NCBI RefSeq assembly: GCF_038039535.1 | Contig: NZ_JBBPHP010000011.1 | Location: forward strand, 114,023-178,022 | Length of the DNA: 64,000 bases | Direction: 5' to 3' | Origin: Catalinimonas sp038039535 | Lineage (GTDB): Bacteria; Bacteroidota; Bacteroidia; Cytophagales; Cyclobacteriaceae | Shown: positions 9,636 to 19,515 of the stretch, piece by piece | How positions within the stretch are numbered: position 1 is the stretch's first letter | How the letters are laid out: the number at the start of each line of letters is the position of its first letter | The notes under the pieces: model-generated | Told to the model about the DNA's origin: nothing | What the model saw: only the letters and a program-made list of their open reading frames with translations | The model's database searches: none | Program-made: the position numbers and the translations under genes

Positions 9636-10370
9636 TTATCTCACATCTTTATAAAACTTCTTCTTGAGCCAATGCGGTGAGACGCCCAATGTCCATAAGA
9701 TCAATACAGTAAAATAAAGCGCATGGGCTTTCCAAATTCCCAATCTGCTTACTCGTCGGTCAGAACTGTAGACTTTGGTAGCAAGCTGTCTGATATACCC
9801 AAGTTTATTGATACGCAGACAAAAATCAGCTTCTTCCATAACAGGTGAATTTTCATCAAAGCCTCCAATCTTAACAAAGTCAGTTTTTCTGCAAAACATC
9901 GCCTGATCTCCAAAAAGTAATCGTAAACCACGAAAAAAGTAGTGATAGGGACGATAGATCAGCGGACAAAGGTGCGTTTTGATATAATTGAGCAAGGAAG
10001 TGAAAGTTCTGGTTTTTCTTTTGCCTCGCATGATAGAAACGAAGCCTCCCAATACGAGCTTTGAATCCTTTAATGCCTCTCTGATCTCAGATACTAGGCT
10101 GGAAGGAACTTCAGTATCTGCATGCAAAAAACATAAATAATCTCCTTTTGCCTCAGCAGCACCGGCATTCATCTGAATAGCCCGGCCTGTTCGGCATTTA
10201 ATTATCCTGACAGGAAAACGGTTTGCATCCTCAAGGGTATGGTCTGTACTTCCCCCATCCACTACAATGATTTCATAGGCTGGTGGATTGATTTGCATTA
10301 AGCGATGAAGCGTATCATTTAGATAATTTTCCTCATTCAGGCATGGAATAATTATACTTATACGACTCAT
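9636..10370 (-). CDS. TIGR04283-type GT2 glycosyltransferase
   Basis: A 244-residue GT-A fold glycosyltransferase with the N-terminal SIIIPCLNEENYL strand-turn, VVDGGSTDHT near residue 37 and the DXD-like FLHADTEVP near 83. A conserved block FGDQAMFCRK near residue 160 and EEADFC near 180 supply the base region. The AIQMNAGAAEAKGDYL pattern marks the TIGR04283 subfamily, found in many Bacteroidota and sometimes next to arsenosugar genes; no such partners are here. C-terminus is hydrophobic and may be membrane-associated. Acceptor unknown. Confidence 0.85.
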   Translation of the reverse strand: MSRISIIIPCLNEENYLNDTLHRLMQINPPAYEIIVVDGGSTDHTLEDANRFPVRIIKCRTGRAIQMNAGAAEAKGDYLCFLHADTEVPSSLVSEIREALKDSKLVLGGFVSIMRGKRKTRTFTSLLNYIKTHLCPLIYRPYHYFFRGLRLLFGDQAMFCRKTDFVKIGGFDENSPVMEEADFCLRINKLGYIRQLATKVYSSDRRVSRLGIWKAHALYFTVLILWTLGVSPHWLKKKFYKDVR

Positions 10371-10420
10371 GCTGATAACAAAGAAGGTTAAACTAGATTT
10401 ATTAAGATAAAGTATAGCAT

Positions 10421-11155
10421 ATGATCAACAAATATTTTTTCACCTTATTAGGACTTATTTTTTTTCTGCAATCCCACGCGCAAACAATTGATAGCGGGCC
10501 CAGGGAGGAAAGGAACCAACCTCAATTAAAAGAACCCAGACAATTTGAACAACTTTCTGACTTTGATATAGGGTTCAGGCGGGGAGGTATTCTGATGCAA
10601 CTGGACTACCAACACATCCATAGGCTGAACCCGGAAAACCGCTTCCGTATGGGCTACGGAGTAGCTTTTATCCGCTTTAGGGGATTTAATGACATTCCTT
10701 ATACTATTGTGGGGGAGTCACTGGACTCTGGCGTTGGATTGGATACGTTCCAGGTTGAGAATGCAAAAATTTCATCTCTCAATCTTTTTTTACTGGTCAA
10801 CTACGCTCCTAATAACCGGCTAGACTTTGGTCTATTGGTTGATGCCATAGGCGTAAGCTGGGGAGATGTGCAGAAAGGTCTTTTCGCCAGTGGCCCTGAT
10901 GACCCTAACCCTCAGGGAGCGAATGCAGCTCCTGTTCAACTGAACACCTCTTTCGCGTCTTCAGGCTCATGGCGGTCCAGGGTTCAGCTACGCTACTGGG
11001 TTTATCCACGCTGGTCTTTACAGACTGCGGCTACTTACTGGCGATCAGCTTATGAAATTACTGAGGACACGAATAGGGAAGGGAGCAAATACAGTAGTGG
11101 CCTCTGGTTTTGGCAACTGGGCATAGGCTTTCGCTGGGGTAAAGTAGATTATTAA
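10421..11155 (+). CDS. Outer-membrane beta-barrel protein, unknown
   Basis: A 244-residue exported protein: signal peptide ending at SHAQ, a short charged linker, then alternating amphipathic strands rich in aromatic residues (FRMGYGVAFIRFRGF, LRYWVYPRWSLQTAATYW) and a C-terminal strand GIGFRWGKVDY ending in an aromatic residue, as in outer-membrane barrels. About eight to ten strands fit in this length. It stands alone, divergent from the glycosyltransferase. No family name recognised. Confidence 0.68.
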   Translation: MINKYFFTLLGLIFFLQSHAQTIDSGPREERNQPQLKEPRQFEQLSDFDIGFRRGGILMQLDYQHIHRLNPENRFRMGYGVAFIRFRGFNDIPYTIVGESLDSGVGLDTFQVENAKISSLNLFLLVNYAPNNRLDFGLLVDAIGVSWGDVQKGLFASGPDDPNPQGANAAPVQLNTSFASSGSWRSRVQLRYWVYPRWSLQTAATYWRSAYEITEDTNREGSKYSSGLWFWQLGIGFRWGKVDY

Positions 11156-11235
11156 GAGGCAGGGCACATAATTGGTCACAAAAAGCAAAAGGCGGGCAAT
11201 ACCCACCTTCTGCTATGACTTATTTCAAACCAAAC

Positions 11236-12381
11236 TTATATGACCATAATTTTTTGTTGATGCACGGCTCCCCGGTTACCTGTCACCATAAGGAGGTAGG
11301 CACCCGGACGAATAGCCTCCGGAAGCGTAACTTCTTGTAAACCCGTTGGTAGGGTAGTTGAGTAAACAGTCTTACCGCTCAAATCAAGCAGCCTGATCTC
11401 CTGAGTATCTTCTGCAGTACTGTTGACCTTAAAGGTATTATCAACCACGGGATTAGGATACACACTCGTATTTGATGAAACAAAACCGTCAAAGAATACA
11501 CTGATGATTTTGTGGTACTCTACCGAGCCATCATAGTCAGTAGCTTTGAGGCGATAGAAGGCCTGTCCCTGAAGAGGGCTTTTGTCAGCAAAATCGTAAG
11601 CTACTTCCGTAGTAGTATTACCTGTCCCGCCTACTTTACCGATGGCTTCAAACTTCAGGTCAGCACCGGCACGCTCTACTGTGAAGAAATCAAAGTTTTC
11701 TTCAGAGGCAGTTACCCAATCCAATTGTACAGTATTATTTTGTGCTACTCCGGTGAAGGAAAGCAGTTTGATGGGTTGGACGGAAATTAATTCATTATAT
11801 AGGTCAGTTTCCATAAACTCAGTCTCACCATACACATTAGATTTTCCTGGATCATCTTGTCCATTAAATTTTGCTCCACCTGATCTAGTAGTTTCTCCTA
11901 ATACATATGAGTTTCCAGCCTCTGTGCTATTGAAATCAGCTCCACCGCTTACCTGTAGGTCTTCCATTACTAGGATTGTTCCTTCATTTGAGGATAATGA
12001 ACCACCGTCCATGACCATATTGCCCATAACAATTAAAATTCCTCCTTCTTCAATATTAATATCTCCTGAACCGGTAATAGTTAAATTTCCTGCAATTGTA
12101 AGCCTTTGGTCTGATTTTATTGTTACAATAGATGACCCGTTTATTATTAGATTTCCTTCTTCAGTTACCCATCCATTGATATTCACTTGAGTAATATAAC
12201 TTCCAAGGCTTCTGGTGTTTGAGGATACACTGCCTGGAATATCTGAAGCCCAGGTCTCACTTTTTGTCCAAATATTATCCGACCAGAGTGAAGGAGTTGT
12301 ATTTGTTGTATTATATGTTACTTGCCCAAAAGCCGAAAAACTAAATGCAAGTAAAGTAATGGTATAAATAAGCCTTTTCAT
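11236..12381 (-). CDS. T9SS cargo protein with type A sorting domain
   Basis: A 381-residue secreted protein. ATG 12381 is chosen since it starts a clean signal peptide (MKRLIYTITLLAFSFSAFGQ); upstream in-frame ATGs at 12411 and 12402 would add a polar leader. Residues 25-190 are Gly/Ser/Asn-rich with repeating ITGSGDI, MDGGSL, VSGGAD turns, like a right-handed beta-helix surface protein. The C-terminal 75 residues (VYPNPVVDNTFKV … GAYLLMVTGN … KIMVI) are a classical type A sorting signal that directs export by the type IX system. Function of the passenger is unknown; an adhesin or matrix role is a guess. Confidence 0.85.
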   Translation of the reverse strand: MKRLIYTITLLAFSFSAFGQVTYNTTNTTPSLWSDNIWTKSETWASDIPGSVSSNTRSLGSYITQVNINGWVTEEGNLIINGSSIVTIKSDQRLTIAGNLTITGSGDINIEEGGILIVMGNMVMDGGSLSSNEGTILVMEDLQVSGGADFNSTEAGNSYVLGETTRSGGAKFNGQDDPGKSNVYGETEFMETDLYNELISVQPIKLLSFTGVAQNNTVQLDWVTASEENFDFFTVERAGADLKFEAIGKVGGTGNTTTEVAYDFADKSPLQGQAFYRLKATDYDGSVEYHKIISVFFDGFVSSNTSVYPNPVVDNTFKVNSTAEDTQEIRLLDLSGKTVYSTTLPTGLQEVTLPEAIRPGAYLLMVTGNRGAVHQQKIMVI

Positions 12382-12807
12382 ATCTGAATCATTATTATTC
12401 ATTTTGTACATTTCTTATGTACTATCTGATACAAATATAACTATTTTTATATAAAACATAAATATTTTAGTTAAAAATTTAATTTTTCTTACTTATTTCC
12501 CGGTAAAATTTTATGAAATATGCTTTTTTTAAGTTTTTTAGTGAGTTTTTAGAGGGATTAAATCCGGAGTCAGGAGGGAAAGTATGGAGGTTAACGTAGG
12601 TTTGAGGTACAAAAGAGATTTGTTTCTGTAGAAAATAGTTACAAAAAGTCATAAATGCTGTTTTTCTTTCATGTTGAGGGTAGGTCTAGAGCAAGGAAGA
12701 TCAAGCTGCTTTTTTTAGGATACTCAGTTTAACTGTCACAAAGCAAAAAATTTTAGCCTCGGCAATATTTCATTACCTTTGTAGCACATTCCTAAGTATG
12801 ATAAACC
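12382..12807. other. A/T-rich intergenic stretch with one promoter candidate
   Basis: About 425 bases between the divergent T9SS cargo gene and the hydrolase gene. Both genes must be transcribed from here. I see no ORF, repeat or RNA gene; the only signal is a TAnnTTTG-type match at 12774-12781. Confidence 0.5.
12751..12781 (+). promoter_or_regulatory. Bacteroidota-type promoter candidate
   Basis: TACCTTTG at 12774-12781 fits the TAnnTTTG -7 consensus and lies 26 bases before the hydrolase ATG. A T-rich TTTTAG at 12751-12756 is an imperfect -33 element about 17 bases upstream. Position is good; the weak -33 lowers confidence. Confidence 0.4.
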
Positions 12808-13851
12808 ATGAAAAAGATATTGTATGGTGTGGGTATATTTGCAGTTTTAATTGCCGGAATATATAGCATGGGGCCTACACCTGAACATGGAGAGCTTAGC
12901 GGGCAACTTCCTGAAGTGCCTACTGACCTAACTGCACTTGAGCAGGAAGTGGTTACGCACGAACAGGGCAATTCTAATATCAAACCTGATAATGAGGCCC
13001 GAATCATCTGGGCGGATAGCAGCAAACAAAAAACACCCTATAGTATAGTATATCTGCATGGCTTTGGAGCAAGCCAGGGCGAAGGAGAGCCGGTACATCG
13101 CTTACTAGCCGAAAAGTATGGTTTTAACCTCTACCTTTCAAGACTAAAGGAGCAGGGTATAGAATCAGATAGTGCCTTCAAAAGCATGACTACCGAAAAC
13201 CTGCTGGAAACCGCCAAACGAGCTGTAGCAATTGGTAAAGCCTTGGGTGACAGTGTGATCATTATGGGTACCTCTACCGGGGGTGCATTAGGCTTGTACA
13301 TTACTGCTGAAAATTCCGAAATAGCCGGACTCATTCTCTATTCACCGATTATCGCGCCCAAGGACGAAAATCTACTTTTGCTTAACCGCCCCTGGGGAAG
13401 GCAGATGATGGAATCAGTGGTGGGGGGAGAATACCTTATAGAAGAGCGGGAAGGGCTGCAAAAGCAATACTGGTCCAGGCTATATTATATTGAAGGCTAT
13501 ATTGCACTGGCCGGTTTGGTAGAAAATGCAATGACTCCCGAAACCTTTGCAAAAGTTAAATGTCCGGTGTTTTTGGGCTACTATTATAAGAATGAAGAAG
13601 AGCAGGATGATGTGGTATCAGTAGAGGCCATGCTGGACATGTTTGATCAACTCGGTACAGCACCCGAAAATAAGCGAAAAGTTGCCTTTCCTGAAGCAGG
13701 CAATCATGTAATCAGTTCCTACATCAGATCAGGAGACTGGAAAGGTGTTTATCATGAAACTGATAAGTTTATGCAAGAAACATTTGGTATTTCACCAAAA
13801 AAGGAAGTAATTATTCCTGAATACGATGAGGTATCAAAACAAGACGCTTAG
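12808..13851 (+). CDS. Alpha/beta hydrolase, membrane-anchored
   Basis: A 347-residue hydrolase with an N-terminal uncleaved anchor or signal (residues 4-22). The oxyanion region VYLHGFGAS is near residue 76, the nucleophile elbow GTSTGGALGLY near 153, a possible Asp in VFLGYYYKNEEEQDDVV near 260, and the His in PEAGNHVISS near 298. It resembles monoacylglycerol lipase/carboxylesterase-like proteins of Bacteroidota. It has its own promoter candidate and is followed by 189 bases before the TonB receptor. Substrate unknown. Confidence 0.82.
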   Translation: MKKILYGVGIFAVLIAGIYSMGPTPEHGELSGQLPEVPTDLTALEQEVVTHEQGNSNIKPDNEARIIWADSSKQKTPYSIVYLHGFGASQGEGEPVHRLLAEKYGFNLYLSRLKEQGIESDSAFKSMTTENLLETAKRAVAIGKALGDSVIIMGTSTGGALGLYITAENSEIAGLILYSPIIAPKDENLLLLNRPWGRQMMESVVGGEYLIEEREGLQKQYWSRLYYIEGYIALAGLVENAMTPETFAKVKCPVFLGYYYKNEEEQDDVVSVEAMLDMFDQLGTAPENKRKVAFPEAGNHVISSYIRSGDWKGVYHETDKFMQETFGISPKKEVIIPEYDEVSKQDA

Positions 13852-14040
13852 CAGTTTAAGTGTGATTCTCACAAATAACCCCACAATTGACAACCTGTCA
13901 TATCCAAGAAATTCATATTAAGTAATTATTAAATTCTTTGGTCTGAATTAATTTTTTGATAAAACTTAAAGGAGTATGAAAAGCTTCTGATTTTTAGAAA
14001 TTTGCGGTCGTTTTTTAGTACATAAACTTAACCTTTTGCT

Positions 14041-16710
14041 ATGAAGAAATATTTACTAATCTACCTTAGCCTGTTATGTCTAAGCTTACAGGCCTATGCC
14101 CAAACGGGTTCGGTAAGCGGAAAAGTTACGGATGAAGGTACAAATGAAGGGCTCATAGGAGCTAATGTGATTCTGGAAGGAACTTCTACCGGTACAGTTA
14201 CAGATATGGACGGGAGCTTTACGCTTAACGGAATTGAAGCTGGAAACCAGACCTTGAATATCACTTTTTTAGGGTATGAGTCTATCAGCATTCCTGTGAC
14301 TGTACAAGCTAACGAAACCACTAATGTGGGAATTATTTCGTTGGGTGAAGGTGCTGTAGGATTACAGGAAGTGGAAGTAATCGCTTCTGTAGCCATTGAC
14401 AGAAAAACACCCGTGGCCGTATCTACTATCAAGGGAAGAGAAATTGAACAAAAGATAGGAAACCAGGAGTTTCCTGAAATTCTGCGTTCTACGCCATCTA
14501 TTTATGTAACCAAGCAGGGTGGAGGCTTTGGAGACTCAAGAATCAACGTGCGCGGATTTGATCAGCGCAACGTAGCCGTGATGATCAATGGTATCCCGGT
14601 AAATGATATGGAGAATGGCTGGGTATACTGGTCAAACTGGGCCGGCCTCAGCGATGTAACCAGCAGCATACAGGTACAAAGAGGCCTGGGAGCTTCTCGT
14701 CTGGCCATTTCCTCAGTAGGGGGTACTATTAATATCATCACCGATGCAGCACAAATGAAGAAGGGTGGATCAGTCTCCGCATCAGTAGGTAATGATGGGT
14801 ATCAGAAATATGGTTTTTCCTACTCAACCGGACTTGGTGAGAATGGTTGGGCCTTTACCGCACAAGGTACGCATACCAGAGGAGATGGCTATGTAGACGG
14901 TACCATGTTTAGGGCCTGGTCTTATTTCGCTTCAGTGGCCAAGCAGTTTAATAACCAGCACTCACTTCATCTTACAGTAGTAGGTGCTCCACAGTGGCAT
15001 AATCAGCGCAGCTGGGCTAACCCAATTACTGAATATGACCAATGGGGAATCAAATACAATAGTGACTGGGGGTATCGTGATGGTGAGGAGTTTTCTAACC
15101 GCAAAAACTTTTACCACAAGCCTAAGGCTTTCCTGAATCACTACTGGACGATCTCTGATAAGACTGAATTAGCAACTTCTGCCTATGTTTCACTGGGTAG
15201 AGGAGGCGGAACCGGAGATCTGGGCTCTATCAACGGAAGTGGTATATTTTCCAGCAGATTTGAAACAGAAAATGGAATTCTACGCTGGGATGACATAGAA
15301 AGATGGAACCAGGGAGAAACTGTAGAAGACTTTGGTGACGATAAGGAAGTCTGGTCAAATGGTGGGGGTTTTGACGGCCAATATGTAAACACCTCCAGCA
15401 GTGGTTTTATCCGCAGAGCATCTATGAATGAGCACAATTGGTTCGGTGTTTTATCTACCTTGACACACGAACTTAGCCAGACGCTTACGCTCACTGCCGG
15501 TATTGATGGCAGATACTATAAAGGCTTACACTACCGCAGAGTAGAAAACCTGCTTGGCGCTGCTGCTTATTTTGATGATGATGACATTAATAATCCTGAA
15601 AAGTACATTACTGATGAAGGGCGTGCCGAAGGCAATGAAATTGATTATTATAATGACGGTCTGGTGAATTGGTTAGGCGTTTTTGGTCAGTTGGAATACT
15701 CGCTCAACCAGTGGTCTATATTTGGCTCGTTCTCATTGTCCAATCAGGGCTACAAGCGTATTGATTACTTTAACTACCTGGATAGCGATCCTGAGCAGGA
15801 AACCGACTGGCAGAATTTCTTTGGAGGCAATGCTAAAGCGGGTATCAATTATAATATTAACAGCCAGCATAACGTATATGCTAACGCAGGCTATTTCTCT
15901 CGTCAGCCAGTCTTTGATAATGTGTTTATCAATTTCGTGAATGAGATCAATGAAAATGCTAATAATGAACAAGTAGTAGGTCTTGAAGCTGGTTATGGTT
16001 TCCGTTCTACTTTCTTGAATGTAAATCTCAATGTATATCGTACAGAATGGTCTGACAGAGCTATTAACAGAAGTGTGCAGGGCGCTAACTTTGAAGGTAC
16101 AGCCAACATTGAAAACCTCGGACAGCTTCACCAGGGAATTGAGCTGGATTTTGTAGCTAGTCCATTTGAAAAATTAGACCTTAACGGTATGCTTTCTTTA
16201 GGAAACTGGACCTATACCAGCAATATTGAAGCAAGAGTGTTTGATGATGAACAAAACTTCTTAGGAAGTGAAACACTTTACCTGGAAGATGTAAAAGTAG
16301 GAGACGCAGCACAAACTACCTTAAGTGTAGGCGCTACCTATGAGGCCATTACCGGCTTGCGCATCTACGGAACCTACTACCATGCCGATGATCTATATGC
16401 GGATTACGACCTGGCTGATGAAGGTACTTTTACCGAAGCTGGTAGTCAGGCCTGGAAGTTGCCTGCTTATGATCTGGTAGATCTTGGTGTATCATACAAC
16501 TTCCCTATCGGTGGATTAGATGCTACCGTCAGAGTGAATGTGAACAATGTTTTTGACGAAGAATACATTTCTGAGTCTGATACCAATATTCTTTACGATC
16601 CAGCCAATGATCCAGAAAATATGCAGTTTGTAAATGGCGGAAGTCGTGCCAACCGGGTATTCTACGGATTTGGCAGAACCTGGAATGCCGGATTGAAAGT
16701 AAGCTTCTAG
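14041..16710 (+). CDS. TonB-dependent outer-membrane receptor
   Basis: An 889-residue receptor: signal peptide to residue 21, then a carboxypeptidase-regulatory-like beta sandwich (residues 23-105; GSVSGKVTDEGTNEGLIGAN), a plug domain at about 120-240 (INVRGFDQRNVAVMINGIPV) and a 22-strand barrel ending in WNAGLKVSF. No SusD partner follows, so it is not a classic glycan SusCD pair. Instead two secreted phosphoesterase genes follow, which suggests uptake of a product or metal complex connected with phosphate release. A terminator lies 37 bases after the stop, so the phosphoesterases may have their own promoter. Ligand is inference only. Confidence 0.92.
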   Translation: MKKYLLIYLSLLCLSLQAYAQTGSVSGKVTDEGTNEGLIGANVILEGTSTGTVTDMDGSFTLNGIEAGNQTLNITFLGYESISIPVTVQANETTNVGIISLGEGAVGLQEVEVIASVAIDRKTPVAVSTIKGREIEQKIGNQEFPEILRSTPSIYVTKQGGGFGDSRINVRGFDQRNVAVMINGIPVNDMENGWVYWSNWAGLSDVTSSIQVQRGLGASRLAISSVGGTINIITDAAQMKKGGSVSASVGNDGYQKYGFSYSTGLGENGWAFTAQGTHTRGDGYVDGTMFRAWSYFASVAKQFNNQHSLHLTVVGAPQWHNQRSWANPITEYDQWGIKYNSDWGYRDGEEFSNRKNFYHKPKAFLNHYWTISDKTELATSAYVSLGRGGGTGDLGSINGSGIFSSRFETENGILRWDDIERWNQGETVEDFGDDKEVWSNGGGFDGQYVNTSSSGFIRRASMNEHNWFGVLSTLTHELSQTLTLTAGIDGRYYKGLHYRRVENLLGAAAYFDDDDINNPEKYITDEGRAEGNEIDYYNDGLVNWLGVFGQLEYSLNQWSIFGSFSLSNQGYKRIDYFNYLDSDPEQETDWQNFFGGNAKAGINYNINSQHNVYANAGYFSRQPVFDNVFINFVNEINENANNEQVVGLEAGYGFRSTFLNVNLNVYRTEWSDRAINRSVQGANFEGTANIENLGQLHQGIELDFVASPFEKLDLNGMLSLGNWTYTSNIEARVFDDEQNFLGSETLYLEDVKVGDAAQTTLSVGATYEAITGLRIYGTYYHADDLYADYDLADEGTFTEAGSQAWKLPAYDLVDLGVSYNFPIGGLDATVRVNVNNVFDEEYISESDTNILYDPANDPENMQFVNGGSRANRVFYGFGRTWNAGLKVSF

Positions 16711-16746
16711 AACATATTATTTCTTTAACAGAAACTTCATACTTAA

Positions 16747-16775
16747 AAAGGAGACCTTAAGGGTCTCTTTTTTTA
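16747..16775 (+). terminator. Rho-independent terminator after TonB receptor
   Basis: Short stem (GAGACC 16751-16756 with GGTCTC 16762-16767, extended by A/T pairs) followed by a run of seven or more T. It ends the TonB receptor transcript. Confidence 0.75.
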
Positions 16776-16816
16776 TTTTAGCACTATCAAACTTCCTAAC
16801 CTTAAGCAAACGAACT

Positions 16817-18424
16817 ATGAAGACCAGAATTTTTTCCTTTCTCCTGCTATTTACCTTTTCTTACGTTCAGGCCCAGCAAGAAGCCAGAGGCGTGGTATAC
16901 GAAGACCAGAATGCAAATGGTAAAAAAGACAGAAGAGAACCCGGAGTGGCAGGGGTATCAGTTTCCAATGGTATTCAGGTGGTGCAAACTGATAACGAGG
17001 GTCGTTATACGCTTCCTGTAGACAATGATGATATACTGTTTGTCATAAAGCCCAGCGGCTATGAACTTCCGGTTAATGACTTAAACCTTCCGCAGTTTTA
17101 CTACATCCATAAACCAGATGGTTCTCCCGATTTAGATTTTAAAGGTGTAGATCCCACAGGTAAACTGCCCAAGTCAGTAGATTTCGCCTTGCTACCTGCC
17201 GAGGAAAGTGAAAATTTTACCGGCTTATTCTTCGGTGATCCCCAACCTTATACACGAGAAGAAGTAGCTTTTTTTGACAGGGCAGTAGTGGAAGAGGTAG
17301 CAGGTATTCAGGATATTCCTTTCGGCCTGAGCCTGGGCGATCTGGTAGGAGATGATCTTGATCTATTTCAGCCCTACAATGAAGCAATCAGCCGGGTAGG
17401 GATTCCCTGGTGGAATGTGTACGGTAATCATGACATGAATTTTGATGCGGAAGCCGATACGCTGGCTGATGAAACTTTTGAGGCCACCTATGGCCCGGCC
17501 AATTATGCTTTTAATTACGGCAAAGTTCATTTCATCGTGCTGGATGATGTAATGTACCCTGATCCCAGGGATGGCAGAGGTTACTGGGGCGGCTTCCGAG
17601 AAGATATGTTTCAGTTTATGAAAAATGACCTGAAGCATGTGCCTCAAGATCACCTGATTGTTATTGCATTCCATATTCCCCTGTTTGATCCCAGCGAAGA
17701 CAATGACACTTTTAAAGATGAGGACAGAGAAAGTTTCTTCGCGCTTTTGGAGGATTACCCACACACTTTGTCATTATCCGCCCATACTCACCTGCAAAGA
17801 CATGATTTTTTTACCCAGAAAGAAGGCTGGAAACAGGATAACCCTCACCATCACTATAATGTAGGCACTACTTCCGGTGACTGGTATTCTGGCAGGCTTG
17901 ATAAAAATGGTGTACCAATATCTACCATGAGGGACGGTACACCCAAGGGTTATGCTTTTATCAGTTTTGAAGGCAATCAGTATAAAATTGATTATAAGGT
18001 AGTAGGGGAGGAAGAAAATTACAGAATGCGTATATTCACGCCTAAGGTGGTACCTCATGATGATCGTACTTCGGCGGGTATCTATGTGAATTTCTTTCAG
18101 GGTAGTGAAAAAGCAGAGCTTAGATACCGAGTAGATCAGGGAGAGTGGGAAGATATGTATTATACCATAGATGTAGATCCGACTTATCTTGGTTTTCTGC
18201 ATGAATGGGATTATACTGAAGAATTGATGCCGGGCAGAAGACCTTCCAACGCAGTTCCCTCACGCCATCTTTGGAGAGCGAGCATTCCTACTGATTTGAG
18301 CGTAGGAACACATACCATTGAAGTAGAAGCAACGGATATGTTTGGAAGGAAATTTAGAGAGAGTTCAACTTACAGAATTGCAAAACCTGCTGAAACCGAA
18401 TTAGTAAAAGAGTCAGAAGAATAA
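16817..18424 (+). CDS. Secreted calcineurin-like metallophosphoesterase
   Basis: A 535-residue exported protein with signal peptide (ending VQAQ), an N-terminal beta-sandwich (residues 22-110; VYEDQNANGKKDRREPGV, like the MetallophosN domain and with an EF-hand-like Asp/Asn loop) and a calcineurin-type catalytic domain. Metal ligands are visible: GDPQ near 140, GDLVGD near 175, GNHDMNFD near 202, a His in FHIPLF near 285 and SAHTHLQRH near 323. The C-terminal third fits the MetallophosC domain. It overlaps the following PhoD-like gene by one base. Probable phosphodiesterase or phosphomonoesterase acting outside the cytoplasm. Confidence 0.9.
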   Translation: MKTRIFSFLLLFTFSYVQAQQEARGVVYEDQNANGKKDRREPGVAGVSVSNGIQVVQTDNEGRYTLPVDNDDILFVIKPSGYELPVNDLNLPQFYYIHKPDGSPDLDFKGVDPTGKLPKSVDFALLPAEESENFTGLFFGDPQPYTREEVAFFDRAVVEEVAGIQDIPFGLSLGDLVGDDLDLFQPYNEAISRVGIPWWNVYGNHDMNFDAEADTLADETFEATYGPANYAFNYGKVHFIVLDDVMYPDPRDGRGYWGGFREDMFQFMKNDLKHVPQDHLIVIAFHIPLFDPSEDNDTFKDEDRESFFALLEDYPHTLSLSAHTHLQRHDFFTQKEGWKQDNPHHHYNVGTTSGDWYSGRLDKNGVPISTMRDGTPKGYAFISFEGNQYKIDYKVVGEEENYRMRIFTPKVVPHDDRTSAGIYVNFFQGSEKAELRYRVDQGEWEDMYYTIDVDPTYLGFLHEWDYTEELMPGRRPSNAVPSRHLWRASIPTDLSVGTHTIEVEATDMFGRKFRESSTYRIAKPAETELVKESEE

Positions 18425-19515
18425 TGATCAAAACACTATCTATTTTCATGCAGGGGCTGGTAATCATCAGCCTCTTTTCACATTGTAGTCCTTCGGAAAA
18501 TGATCAAGCTGGTAATACCGCATCACCAACAACTGAAGTTAAAAGTACAAAAGCTGCCAAAATTGATACTCAGGCAGTGGTCAGCACAATTGCTTTCGGT
18601 TCGTGCAACAGGCAGGATCAGCCTCAGCCTCTCTGGCAGCCTATCTTAGCCAATAATCCTGACCTCTGGATTTGGCTGGGTGATAATATCTATGGTGATA
18701 CAGATGATATGGAAAAGATGGCTAGCATGTATGCTCAGCAGAAGCAGAAGGCAGACTATCAGGAATTGTATGAAAATGTGCCTGTCATTGGCATATGGGA
18801 TGACCATGACTATGGCATCAATGACGGAGGTAAAGCTTTCCATAAAAAAGCAGAAAGTCGTGACCTGATGCTTGACTTCCTGGATGTAGCAGAAGATGCT
18901 GAGGTGAGACAAAGAGAAGGAGGTTATCAGGCTTATACTATCGGACCGGAAGGTAAGCAAGTAAAAGTGATACTCTTAGATACTCGTTACTTTAGAGATA
19001 CATTACTGGATAGTAATGAAGTGGGGCGTAGATATGAACCTAATCCTGACGGTGACATGCTGGGAGAAGCGCAGTGGAGGTGGCTGGAGAAAGAATTAAA
19101 GGAGAGCACAGCAGAAATCAATATCCTAGCCAGCAGCATTCAGGTTCTTTCTGAAGAACATGGATTTGAGAAATGGGCTAATCTTCCAGCATCCAGAGAA
19201 CGCTTATTTCAATTAATTGCGGATGCAAAGGCAAAAGGAGTGGTTTTTTTAAGCGGAGACCGACACTTTGGAGAAATCTCAAAAATTAACATTTCAGGAG
19301 TACCTTATCCTGTGTATGACATTACATCAAGTGGACTTACCCATATTTATGAATCTGCTGACGAAAGTAATCGGCACAGAGTTGGTAAACTGGTGACAAA
19401 CCTAAATTTCGGTGTAATTGAAATTGAATGGGGAAACACTATCAACCTCACATTTAAAATCAAAGGAGAAGAGAATCATACTTATCAATCAGCATCATTG
19501 AATCTAACTCAGTGA
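18424..19515 (+). CDS. PhoD-like alkaline phosphatase/phosphodiesterase lipoprotein
   Basis: A 363-residue lipoprotein (lipobox in FSHCSPSE) of the PhoD family. Motifs in order: AFGSCNRQDQPQPLW near residue 58, WLGDNIYGD near 82, IGIWDDHDYGINDGG near 122, DTRYFRD near 188 and SGDRHFGEIS near 278, which provide the metal ligands. It hydrolyses phosphoesters on the cell surface or in the periplasm. ATG overlaps the stop of the metallophosphoesterase gene (TAATG), so the two phosphoesterases are cotranslated. Together they look like a phosphate-scavenging pair. Confidence 0.9.
   Translation: MIKTLSIFMQGLVIISLFSHCSPSENDQAGNTASPTTEVKSTKAAKIDTQAVVSTIAFGSCNRQDQPQPLWQPILANNPDLWIWLGDNIYGDTDDMEKMASMYAQQKQKADYQELYENVPVIGIWDDHDYGINDGGKAFHKKAESRDLMLDFLDVAEDAEVRQREGGYQAYTIGPEGKQVKVILLDTRYFRDTLLDSNEVGRRYEPNPDGDMLGEAQWRWLEKELKESTAEINILASSIQVLSEEHGFEKWANLPASRERLFQLIADAKAKGVVFLSGDRHFGEISKINISGVPYPVYDITSSGLTHIYESADESNRHRVGKLVTNLNFGVIEIEWGNTINLTFKIKGEENHTYQSASLNLTQ

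Noticed and set aside
11185..11215. Terminator of the T9SS cargo gene
   Set aside because: The stem has a mismatch and the U tract is broken by C and G; too weak to list.
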